Source: Panagrolaimus kolymaensis
Lineage: Eukaryota; Nematoda; Chromadorea; Rhabditida; Panagrolaimidae
Direction of reading: 5' to 3'
Length of the DNA stretch: 64,000 bases
Assembly (NCBI GenBank): GCA_028622995.1
Contig: JAJQJQ010000024.1
Coordinates: forward strand, 3,162,001 to 3,226,000
Part shown: positions 44,859 through 55,500 of the stretch, in pieces
Position numbering within the stretch: the stretch's first letter is position 1
Layout of the letters: the number at the start of each line of letters is the position of its first letter
The notes under the pieces: generated by a model
Database searches by the model: none
What the model was told of the DNA's origin: nothing
The model's input: the letters and a program-made list of their open reading frames with translations, nothing else
Position numbers and translations under genes: made by a program

Positions 44859-46809
44859 CTTCATTTCAAAACTCTTGCAATGGTCCTATGATCTCACCTC
44901 AATGTTCTTTTACTGATGATTCCTGTATTTTAAACATGGTTATGATCTATTTATGTTATATGATTTCTCTTTTTTACTCTTGCTTATGGTTTATGTATGA
45001 ATGATTCGAAACTTATCTATGGACATTATTAACTCTTCTTCATTGTATTTTGATTGTATGTAAACCATTGTTTTATCTTTTCTTTGATTGTCCGTTTATT
45101 TTAATTTTGGTGTGGCTATTTGTTTGATAAAGTTTTTCGTATGTTTGAAGTTGTTTGCTTTCTTTGATGTGTTTAAAAAGAGATTTACCAAACTATAGTA
45201 AGATCCATAAGCATGGAAGAAAATCTTTTTTCTAACTTTTTGATATTCCATTTTTTGCTATCGTCCCCACTTTCAAAGGTAACCAACACCTTCCATTCCC
45301 GCTTTCCTTTGACTCAAATTTTTTGGAATCCATTAATATCAAAGATAGTTTGCCTTTACTTTTGATCGATCTCTTTTGTTTCCACTAATTGCTTCGGCAC
45401 AATTATTATTATTGTCGTTTCCTTCCGACAATGATGTGACGGTATCCTTACACTTACATCTCTTTGACAATTCTCATTTTTCAATTGCTTATTTCCTTTT
45501 CTTTTTTCTGTGGACTCTAATGTTTCCCGCAATAATGGAGCCATCCTGGTTGTTTTTATCCATGCCGCACATCCACTAACATTTGACGACGACGAAGACA
45601 CTTCTAGATCGGCAGTGTCGGCTTGCAATTAACAAAAACGATTCTTTACTTTTTTTAGTCATCGTCGGTAACTTTTTTTAACATTGCAAATTAAAAGTGC
45701 CTCCTCTGCCGAAAAAGATGGTGAAGAGAAAAAAGTGTGGCAAAAAAAGAGGATTAATCATGCGAGAGGAGGTACTAAAAGAAAGTGGTTTTCACTTTAC
45801 ACATTTTTACATGACTTTTTTGATGGATGGAAGGAAGCATGTGTTTGCATTAAAGGTGTCAGTCAAGTTAAATAATGATGATTTTTTGGCGTGGATGGAA
45901 AGAGATTTTATGAGGAAGACAACATGGCAACCATTCAAGCAGGCGTTTGAGATGGATTTAAATGCAAATTTTCAAAAGTAACTATTATCATAAAATGTTG
46001 TTTTTTAATGCGCATTCAAAAATGTTGTTTGAGTTATGACTAAAAATGAAATCGAGAAAGCACGGATTTGATTTTGCAAGTTTTTTAAGTAATAAAATTT
46101 TTGGAAAGCAGCAAAAAATAAATCACACATATTTTTTTCTCATTAATATTAACTTTCTAAATTTGGTAATTCCTTTTTTTCCCATTCTATTGTTTTCAAT
46201 TTAGTTAGTCTCACAGCATGATGTTCTCGCGCTTTTGCTATTCCTCAACTCAATTACTTACTTATTTATTACTCATCATTACGGCAAAAAAGAAGAGTAA
46301 GGAAGAGGAGGTCATTAAAGTTCATCCAAAGATTGCAAATAAACGAGAAATAAAAATAAGGAAAAGCAGTCAACCATAATTGTTTTCAAGTGATGATAGA
46401 AATTGCAAGGTTACTTACATACTTATTTAATACACCACAACAAAAATTTCGAAGATGATGATGACACGATACTTAAAAAATATTTTTGTAATTTTGACTG
46501 TTCTTTTTTTCAATAGGGAAAGCATAGGAGACGACTTCCTGCGGCGGGGCTATGGTAGTTGGCCAAATGAAGTCAATTGTAATTGACCTTTGTAAGCCTC
46601 AATGAAATGAGCACATTTGGTTGATAATTGAGAAGATGACAAAAAAAGACAGCATGAATGAAAATTGAGTACGGTACAAATTTCCACGTGCAAGTAAAAG
46701 TTTTATTTTCAACCTGAGAAATCATAGAAGCGCAAAGCTAAGGTAATCGAGTGTTAGAAACACAAGTGACTAATTTTTGAAGACTTCGTTAAATAAAATT
46801 TATAAAAAA
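44859..46809. other. Intergenic
   Basis: 3' flank of the G-alpha gene, then 1.6 kb of mixed composition. A plus-strand frame at about 45718-45981 (88 codons, Met-Val-Lys-Arg-Lys-Lys start, Trp/Phe/Met-containing body) has more codon-like composition than its surroundings but no partner exons, so it is not annotated as a gene. Otherwise no feature. Confidence 0.4.
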
Positions 46810-47022
46810 CTAGGCAAGAAGCGGCGCTCCGCGCCGCGATCCCCATAATTTTACAAATTGTATTAATAAGGAAAATTTATTTCATTGAACTAATTATATT
46901 ATAAATTACAAAAAAATTAAAACACCAATTATTTATTTAATAGTTTTTTTATCTTGATTTGCAAACTTGCGAGAGCGAATTTGACCACCAGTTTCTTAAC
47001 GTCCACCACCAGCAGATTACTT

Positions 47023-48139
47023 CTATCCATTACGACCGGTATTCTTATGTTTAGCTTGAGCAGGATTTTCTTTTCCATCAACTCCTCCTTGTTTTTCTCC
47101 AGCACCATAAGTTTTGTTTTTTCCACCTTGACCAACAGCATCTTTTTCACCATGTTGAACGCTTTCTTTTCCACCAATTGCAGCAGGTTGTTCTTTACCA
47201 CTTCCAGCTATTCCTTGAGCACCAAGTTGAGAATGATTAATTTTAATAATATTATTGCAAACCATAAAAATGATCCCATCTAAAACATCAAATATACTCA
47301 TTGTTTTGAAAATATAACTTACCAGCTTTAAATATATCACCATAAGCGGTACATTCATCACCAGCTTTGATTTCAACAAATGATTTAAGTTCAAGTTCAA
47401 TAATGTTATCAAAAGAATCAGCCAGCATTACAATCCATTTATCACCATGTTTCTTAGGCAAGCAATCAACAATACCGCGGAGGATAACATTTTTCTTTTC
47501 ATTTGCAAGAAGGTTGAAATTCTTAACTTCTCCACGAACAGTTGAAAACAGGATTTCTGCTGTTGTTTCTCTACCAGCAATAAGTTGGATATTGAGATCA
47601 TCAGATTTGAAAACATAAGCACTTGATGAGCGACGATTTTCGGCTTTGATAGCTTGTTTAAGGCATATGATGTCACCAACACCAATATCAACATATCCAG
47701 CAAGATTTTCACCATTAACTTTAAACGAAAATTTCTTTTGGATATCAGCATACTCATCATCAGAAATAACGCAGTTGAAGTACTTATAACGTGGATCATC
47801 TTTTGATACGGAAGCAATGCGACATATTATATCAAAAGCACTAAAAAAATAATAATAAGAGTAAATTAATAAAGAAAAAAATTACTGATGGCGCATGTTT
47901 TTCTTGATCTTCATAACATCTGATACCTTAGATAATTGGATATGATCTTGCGAAAGAAGAACACCAGCAGATTGAGGAAAAGCACCAGAATGAGGACCGC
48001 CAGCAGATTTAGGACCACCACCAGATTGAGGAAAAGCACCAGAATGAGGAACACCAGCAGATTTTGGACCACCACCAGATTGAGGAACGCCAGCAGATTG
48101 AGCATCATCACCAGAAAATGGAACATCAGATTGAGACAT
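47023..48139 (-). CDS. Putative single-strand DNA-binding OB-fold protein (POT1/RPA-like), Helitron-borne
   Basis: Three exons on the minus strand, 47886-48139, 47323-47840 and 47023-47279, with good donors and acceptors and matching phases (2 and 1), give about 342 residues. Residues 1-60 are repeats of PHSGAFPQSGGGPKSAGG type. The core, about 62-258, looks like two OB-folds. The first has HAFDIICRIASVSKDD, YFNCVISDDE, FSFKVNGENL and VGDIICLKQAI, the order expected of the POT1/telomere-binding OB family. The second has VILRGIVDCLPKKHGDKWIV, LADSFDNIIELELKSF and IKAGDECTAYGDIFKAG. The tail (GKEQPAAIGGKES...) is Gly/Lys/Gln-rich and disordered. The frame is intact across all exons and introns are retained, so it was captured as DNA rather than as cDNA. 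It lies wholly within Helitron ends. The POT1/RPA assignment is by motif order and needs a structure or profile comparison. Confidence 0.75.
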
Positions 48140-48226
48140 TTCTTAGATTTTTTAAACAAAGAATTCAAGCGACCAGAATGCAACCAAATTTTGAATTGAA
48201 ATGAACAGTTTTTGCTTTGCGCTTTT

Positions 48227-48235
48227 CTTTATATA
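48227..48235 (-). promoter_or_regulatory. TATA box (TATATAAAG) of the Helitron-borne gene
   Basis: On the minus strand TATATAAAG lies about 90 bp before the start codon at 48139, inside the Helitron, suggesting that the cargo gene travels with its own core promoter. Confidence 0.5.
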
Positions 48236-48488
48236 GGATTTTGAAGTTTCATCTAAAATTTCAAGGATAAATTTGCATAATATTTATGATTATTTACTTT
48301 TTTTACTATCATAATAGCTGCGTAAAAGAATGTACAATAAAAGCATATTCCGTGAAGTGGCGATATCTGTTCAATCATAAAATAAAAATAGAAAATACAT
48401 AACATGAAAATAAACGACTTACCTCCTCTTGCTCTCCCTCAACATATAATGCTGCATACCCTGCAGCGGGGGCCACCATAAAGGTGGT

Positions 48489-48705
48489 TAAAAAGATCCT
48501 CGCAACACGCGGGCCTCCGGCCCGCGATATAACTACTTCATTTTGCATTTATTAATTTTATATCATCTTATCCGTTTTCAAAAATACTCAAAATTTAAAC
48601 TTTATACCAAATCTAAATAAATTAGATCTCTTTTCATTTTTACCCAGCGAAATAAAAGTCACCAACATTATCCAACAGATAGGGAAATGCGGGCCTTCGG
48701 CCCGG
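48489..48705. repeat. Two extra Helitron-type GC hairpins
   Basis: GCGGGCC-TCC-GGCCCGC (48509-48525) is followed exactly 11 bases later by ACTAC instead of CTAG. A second near-perfect stem, GCGGGCC-TTC-GGCCCGG, lies at 48689-48705 without a CTRR end. They have the stem size and loop of the family's 3' ends and may be remnants of older termini inside the element. Confidence 0.5.
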
Positions 48706-49404
48706 CATATTGTATATATTAAAATCTATCCTTGCAAGTTGCAACCTTTAAAATTTATGGATTTGGATTCTTTACCATATTAGATACGTTGAGCATATAA
48801 GACGCTGTAATAGATAAAATTTTGCAACTTTGCTAAATTCTTATGGCTTTTTAAAATGCTATTGCATGGATTTTCATCATTCTCATAGTACGTATATAAG
48901 ATCTTCATTTAATATACCTAAGGTTTTTCCACCGCGCAACTAATTTCCTTATCCAATTATCCACTTCCTTCTAAAGAACCCCAAATGCTTTATAGCACCT
49001 CAATAATAATAGCTAATTATTTCTTTTCAATAAAAAAGTCATTGTCCATGTTGTTTTATGCAACTCTCTTCAGATCTTGGATCCTTTACCATTTTTGGAT
49101 CCTTTGGGTATTTGGATCTTTTAGATATTTAGATCCTAAGGCATATTTGAATTTATTTCGATCCTTTTGCATCATTGGGTAACTCAAAAAAAACAACCGC
49201 TCATCAACGCTACATTTTCATACAATGAAAAGCTTTTTACTTTGAACATTCATTCATTTTTTTATGCTAATTTTTTCATTTTTATTGAATTTTCCCATGA
49301 TAGATTTCCAGGCTTCCACAGCCAATCAAAATTACTAGGAAGGATAAACCCAAGATTCCATTGCATCCAAAAACAAAGAAAAAATAAAAGCAGGAAAAGC
49401 ACTT

Positions 49405-49493
49405 CTTTACGATTGCAATTTTCCCATGAAGGATTTCCAAGCGAGAAATGAAGAAGGAACGAACGAACGAACAATGAAAATTACTATGAAGGA
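49405..49493 (-). repeat. Diverged Helitron 5' end
   Basis: Reading leftwards from 49493, TCCTTCATAGTAATTTTC and the downstream TTTCC..CATGGGAAAATTGC-like block repeat the family's 5' end with several changes, 60-150 bp outside the intact Helitron. It is probably an older, truncated copy. Confidence 0.5.
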
Positions 49494-49597
49494 ATTTTAT
49501 AAAATTGCATGAAATTTTCATCAACTTGTTTTTTTTTGTCAATGCTACCGAACAATATGTTCATTTTGATCAATCAATCAACAGCAACGTAAAAAAA

Positions 49598-50906
49598 ATG
49601 AAGGGGTGGTGCTTTTCTGCGTTCTTGGAAGTTTTGGTTCAACAAATTGCAATGGAGAAAGTTTCAATGAAAATGCAAGCTTTTTTTCTTTTTCTTTTTC
49701 TAATTATCGACGACTTACTTTTAGCGAATCATCGGTGGAGAAGAAACGCCTCCTGGACTTTTCCTATTTCTTACTAAATTATTGCTTAGTGATGATATGC
49801 GATACAAACATCCTAAAAAAGGTTGGGTATCTATAAATGTAATAAAAAGCGAGGTATGATTTATGAAAAGACGGCAATGGTTATTAATTTATTTTTTTAG
49901 TGTTCATCAACCATAATATCAAAACGTCACATTATTACTGATGCTCATTGTGTTGTTGATTCGGGTGTTGGACAAATGTGAGTTTTTACTTCTTTTTTTA
50001 TTGTTGTATTTTCATATTTTTAGTAATCATAATTCTCCTGTCTTTGTTGATATCCGCCCTAATGAAAATATGACTCAACTGCTTGAAGGCAAAATATCTA
50101 TGAAACAATTTGGAATTCCATCAAACATATACATTCATCGTGGATATCATAAACAAAAATCAAAATACAACGACATTGCCATTTTGGAATTTCCTGATTA
50201 TGTCGACTTTGGAATTCCACCTGTAAAACTTGCAAAGGATTATGTTGATGATTTCAATGATACTGCTATCGCTGCTGGTTATGGTCGTTATATATACAAT
50301 GGTAAGATTCCGATTGCCATTTAGACTTTAACTTTTTATTTTTCTAGCTTCTTCAAAAGAAGTTCTACCTGGAGGTTCTCCAACCTTGCGTCATGTTAAA
50401 GTTGGTATTCATCCATTCAATCCAAATTGTATACCAAATAAATATTTACGTAATCCCAAAAAGATTGAATATTTCAAGTATGAAGCAAATGCAAAACATA
50501 AAATCTGTGCTGGTAATCCATTACAACGAGCTGATCATGGAGATTCTGGTGGACCATTACTTTTAGAAAGAAAAAATACTATTTATCAAATTGGTCTCGC
50601 CGCATCTCTTACATCTACAGAAGAAGTTGAAAAACCTGGTAAGATATGTTTTGACTTTTATCGGGAGTTTCATGTACAAACTTTTCATTGCTAAGATTTA
50701 CCTTTTCAGCAATCTACACTCGTATTTCATCTTATTGTGGTTGGATTGAAATGGTAACGAATAAAGAAGTCAAATGTGAACCTCTTCCTAAACTACCTCC
50801 AAAAGTTGAAAAATTGAAGGATGAAAACAAAGAAGATTATGCTATGGATCTCAAAGATTTTTGTGTTTCGCTTTTTAATTTTGTTTTAAATCTTATTACT
50901 CTTTGA
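49598..50906 (+). CDS. Trypsin-like serine protease (S1), copy A, with disrupted first exon
   Basis: Exons 49598-49674, 49725-49853, 49901-49977, 50024-50301, 50348-50638 and 50710-50906 parallel the intact copy B at 51194. The mature domain starts RIIGGEETPPG. The catalytic triad is complete: His in TDAHC, Asp in YNDIAIL, Ser in HGDSGGPLL. The end is a short hydrophobic tail (FCVSLFNFVLNLITL), as for a GPI or membrane anchor signal. Two defects are visible in exon 1. The ATG at 49598 is out of frame with the signal-peptide sequence (VLFCVLGSFGSTNC) that aligns with copy B, as if one base were lost in the G run. The first intron has a GC rather than GT donor. Either the gene is a very young pseudogene, it uses another start, or the base is a sequencing error. 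Confidence 0.75.
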
Positions 50907-51193
50907 ATCTTATGTATGTAATTATTAATAAAGTTGAGTAATTCTTAATGTTGTTAGGTACTGTGCAAAGATTCATGGTTTTGCACACATTGCATTTATC
51001 GCACCTTTTTATGAAAGTGTGCCATCTAACAAGCAACTCTCATTTCATCTTTCCAAAAAAGTTATTACATTAACACACTTTAGAAATATGCATAATTTTT
51101 TCATCTTTCTTGCTCGCTTTTTTTGATAAATGATTTTTCAGCAACGACGTTTTTTTCATTTTTTGATCAATCATTTATCAGCAACTAGAAAAA

Positions 51194-52538
51194 ATGAAAT
51201 GGTTGTTGCTTCTTTTGATTTTTCTTGGATTTTTTGGTTCAACAAATTGCAAAGAAACTTTCAATGAAAATGTAAGTTTTTTTCTTTCTTTCTTTTTCTA
51301 ATCAACATGAATTTACTTTTTAGCGAATCATCGGTGGAGAAGAAACACCTCATGGACTCTTTTTATTTCTTACTAAATTATGGCTATGTCGTGATATTAG
51401 ATTGGAGGATGCAGAATACGGTCATCTCGGATTATCTTTAAATCGTTTTAATGGCGAGGTATGATTTTTTGAAAAGAAAGCAATGGTTATAAATGTAATT
51501 TCTTTAGTGTTCATCAACAATTATCTCAAAACGTCACATTCTTACTGATGCTCATTGTGTTGTTGATTCCGGTGTTCGACAGATGTAAGTTTTTATTGTT
51601 TTTTTTTATTGTTGTATTTTCATATATTTTAGCAATCGCTCTTTTCCCGTTTTCGTTGATATTCGACCTATGGAAGATTCGGCTCGTGTGGTTGAAGAGA
51701 AAACATCTATGAAACAATTTGGAATTCCATCAAAAGTTTATATTCATCGTGGATATAATGGTGTAATTAGCTACAATGATATTGCAATTCTTGAATTTCC
51801 TGAATATGTTGACTTTGAAATTCCACCTGTCAAACTTGCTAAAGATTATGTTGATAATTACAATGACACTGCTATCGCTGCTGGTTATGGAAGGTATAAA
51901 TATGATCGTAAGTTTGCTTTTTTATTTACTCTTTCACTCTTTCTTTCTTATAGCTACTCAAAATACGGTTCTTCCTGGTGGTCCTCCTAAGCTTCGTCAT
52001 GTTAAAGTTGGTATACATCCATTTATTCCTGATTGCATGTTTGAGATTTTAAAAAACGAAGGTGATAAAGTTGTAGAAGCATTTAAATTTCTTTTTAATG
52101 CAAACAAAAAAATCTGTGCTGGTAATCCATTACAACGAATTGATAAAGGTGATTCTGGTGGACCATTGCTTTATCGAATAAATAATACTATTTATCAAAT
52201 TGGACTTGCTGAAGCTATTCTGGTATGGAAAGAAGATATGTCAAAACCAGGTATGTGCATATTGAAGTAACATTACATTGAAAATGTCGTAAAATTTCTA
52301 AATTTCTATGAACTATTATTATCTGCATCCAATATAACCTTACTTTTCAGCAATATATACTCGTATTTCATCTTATTGTGATTGGATTGAAATGGTAACT
52401 AATAAAGAAGTCAAATGTGAACCTTTGCCTAAACTACCTCCAAAAGTTGATAAATATGAAACCAAAAAAGGCGATGCAATGTCTCTCAAATCATATTGTG
52501 TTTTGCTTTTTATTTGTGCTTTAAATCTTATTTTTTGA
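51194..52538 (+). CDS. Trypsin-like serine protease (S1), copy B
   Basis: Six exons, 51194-51271, 51324-51458, 51508-51584, 51633-51907, 51954-52250 and 52351-52538, with consistent phases, encode 349 residues. MKWLLLLLIFLGFFGSTNC is the signal peptide. The propeptide is very short (KETFNEN) before the activation-type site RIIGGEETPHG. The triad is His in LTDAHC, Asp in YNDIAIL and Ser in KGDSGGPLL. Conserved IAAGYGR and KICAGNP segments are also present. A Lys/Pro-rich stalk (CEPLPKLPPKVDK) leads to a C-terminal hydrophobic end (YCVLLFICALNLIF), which suggests membrane or GPI attachment. It lies 287 bp after copy A and is its tandem duplicate; introns are at identical places. Substrate specificity cannot be set from sequence here, but digestion or immune roles are typical. 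Confidence 0.92.
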
Positions 52539-55500
52539 ACCTTATGTATGTAATTATTAATAAACTTGAGTACATTTCAAAACCGTTTTGATTATTTGGC
52601 GCTACTATAAATTTGCTTTTTTTGCTTTGATTTCGGTTTCACTTTTTTGCAACAAAAAACTTTCTTCAATTTTTAAAGAAAATAATAACTTTTTTCATTC
52701 CCCTTTTCTCAAAGTCTGTCTTCTTCTCATTCATTTTTTTTAAAATGATAATTGAGTGTGAATGAGTGAGTGCCACCACCAAAACAAAACAATATAAAAA
52801 AAGCGGAAAGCAATCAGATACAGCGATCAAGAAAAAAAATAATATGAAATCATGTTCTTCTTTATTATTTTTTTTCATGCTTCAATGAATTCATTCAAGA
52901 ATAAGAAGAAGACCATCATCGCCCATCATCATATTTGTAATTTACATGCCTTTCGTCGACGATAATGACAGCGAAAAAAGAAGACACTATCGTGAGAAAA
53001 TTGGATCAACAGATTTTTTTCGTATTTTCGTATTTGTAAAACTTAAGTGCATAAAATCTTTTCTTTCTTATTGTCATCAATTTTTTGAATGCCCTTCCAT
53101 GACCTTTCAATTAAGAAAAAGAAAAAAAGTTTGGGTGAAAAACATACATTCATGATTGCGGTTATTTGACTCGGAAAACGGAAGAGTGCCAACAATTATA
53201 ATAAATAGATATTTAGATATTTAGATGAGATAAAAAGATACAATGATTGGATACGGTAAAATTTTTGAGATTCAATTATAAATTGCCTGAAAAAATGAAA
53301 AAAGTTATGTAATCTAATTAAATCAACAAATAATACATATGTGTGAATGTTTGATTGAAGGCAATGATAAATAAGTTGATTGTCTTGCAAAGGTTAATCA
53401 AGGTTAAAAATATTGTAATGCAAAAAAAAAATATGACCTAATATTGTTTTACTTATTTTTGTGAAGTCAAAAGTTTTGACGAAACAATATTATGAGAAAT
53501 TGACAACAGTAAGTTTTAAAAAAAACATATCAAATTCAGAATCAGAGAATTTTTTGTTAGTAAAATATTTAGGGCATTTTTTTACAGATTTTAAAAATTA
53601 TGAAATCACTAATTTTTTTTAATGAAAACTTTTATTATTGTTTTTGTTTAATTTTTTTGTGGACAAGTTGAAACCATTTTTTTGACTAGGCTTTCATTTG
53701 TTTGGATTTTTAATTTTTTTTTCAAAATCTCTTTGAAGTTTCCCTTTTTTGGCTTGGTTCATGACCTTCACTTTTTTAAATATTATGAAACCTTCCATCG
53801 CTGTTGAATTCTGATCTCAATGCGTCCGTCTTTTTTTCTAACATTAAACCTTTTAAAATTAAAAACCTATTACATATAAATTTCGAAACTTTGGTTGAAT
53901 ATTTATTTTAATTACATCAAACATTTTAGTCTTTTCTCATTTTTTTGTTAAAGTTTCATTAAAGTTTTTTTAAAAACTTACATTTACAAAAAAATATTTT
54001 GTATTGTAAGTGAACAAGTTTAGTGACAACCAAAACCTCATGCAATAATGTTTTTTTTTGTAATTTGACAATGATTTTTTTTCTTCTATTTTCTTTTGTT
54101 GATGGTGGCGCTCTTTATTTCTTCATTATTCTTGAAAGTTGAAAGAAAGTTTACTGTTTTTTTTTGATGCGCCTTTTAAGAATCAAGAAAGTCATAAATC
54201 AAAAAAAAAGAGAGATGGTAATTGAATAAAATCGAAGAATAGAAAAAAAAATGAATGAGGCGGTTGGGTGGTGTTGGTTGATTGGACTCATTTAAAAAAT
54301 TTATGTACTCATCACAAAAAAAAAGTCATCATCACTTTTTTTGTTGTTGTTGAAGGTATATGTATTTATGACCTTCAAAAAAAATTGAAGAAAAAAAAGA
54401 GTTTTAAATTTTGTAAATTTGTAAAATAAATAAATACTCAACAAAGAAAAAAGATTTTGAAATATTAAATGAAAAGAAAAACAGGCATTGTTGTCGTCGT
54501 CGATCTCGTTAAACAAAATATCAAAAAAAATTTTTAATAAAATTAATGAAATAATAAATTTTTCTTTTAGTTTAATTGCAACCGCTTAATTTGACAAATC
54601 AAAGTTCAAACAATTGATGATAGCTTATTTTTAGTCTTCAGAATGTTTTTATTCAAAAAGGTATCGTATTATTTTTTAAATGAGCGCGTCATCGCTTCCT
54701 TTTTCATTCGCTTGTTTGTTGCTATTTGTTTTCTCGAGAGTAAGAAACCCAAAACTCAAACTCGAACTCAAGACGCAACCCATCTTTTTCTTTTGCGCAA
54801 CAACCATCTTTTTTTTAAAAGTATCAAATTTAAATCTCTTGGCATGAGTTAACGACAACAAGAAATAAACCTCTGACGTCCTTAAAAAAACAAACCCATT
54901 AAGTAAGAAATTTAATTTTTCTTTAATTTTCAAATCTTAAGAAATTAAAGGGATGAGATTAAGAAAATCAAAAAAAGAGTAAATAAAAATTATTGAAAAA
55001 TGAGAGGCGAGAGAAAGAAAAAAAAACAAGCAAGTAACAAAAAAAAGGAATGGATAATCTTCGAAAATCGAGAACACGATTGAATTTAAAAAAAAAACGA
55101 TTGAGGACGATTATTAATCTGCTTTTCTAAATTGCTGTTTTTATAAGGATTAATAAAAGTGAGTTAAATATGTTAATGATGCAAAACTGCATAACAAGCT
55201 AGGAGTCGATGATCATCTGTTTATTGGCGTGGTTGAAATTACAGGTGGCTGCTAAAGTTTGAAAGAAAAAATATTTGTGCATGAGGAGGACGCTTTTAAG
55301 AAATATGAAATTAAACATTGTATTTAAAACAATTATTTTCAAAAAAAGAAGCCAAAAGCTTTGCCATTTGTTTTAAAAAATCAAAATTAATCGAAATTCA
55401 AAACCACCGATTTTTTTTCTCGGTTCTTTGTTTTTATCTTGTTTTAATTTTTTTTTTTACAGTAATGTATCCATTGCATTGCATTCATTTCATGGTATCC

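Larger units (their letters stand above)
46810..49344 (-). mobile_element. 2.5-kb Helitron carrying a gene for an OB-fold protein
   Basis: On the minus strand it starts at 49344 with TCCTTCCTAGTAATTTTG after a host A. It ends at 46810 with CTAG before a host T, 11 bases after a perfect stem GCGGCGC/GCGCCGC with a 3-base loop (46821-46837). Both termini match the 191-bp copy at 15137-15327 in sequence (5') and plan (3'), and the 5' 270 bp match the element at 797-1054. It has no Rep/helicase, so it depends on an autonomous relative. Its cargo is the three-exon gene at 47023-48139, and two further GC hairpins lie at 48509-48525 and 48689-48705. Confidence 0.75.

Noticed and set aside
45356..45628. 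Minus-strand frame of 90 codons near 45.5 kb
   Set aside because: No ATG-supported start with context and no homology; composition like spacer.
47428..47817. Minus-strand 129-codon Leu/Ile-rich frame inside the Helitron
   Set aside because: Out of frame with the spliced OB-fold gene, whose exon 2 (47323-47840) joins in phase on both sides.
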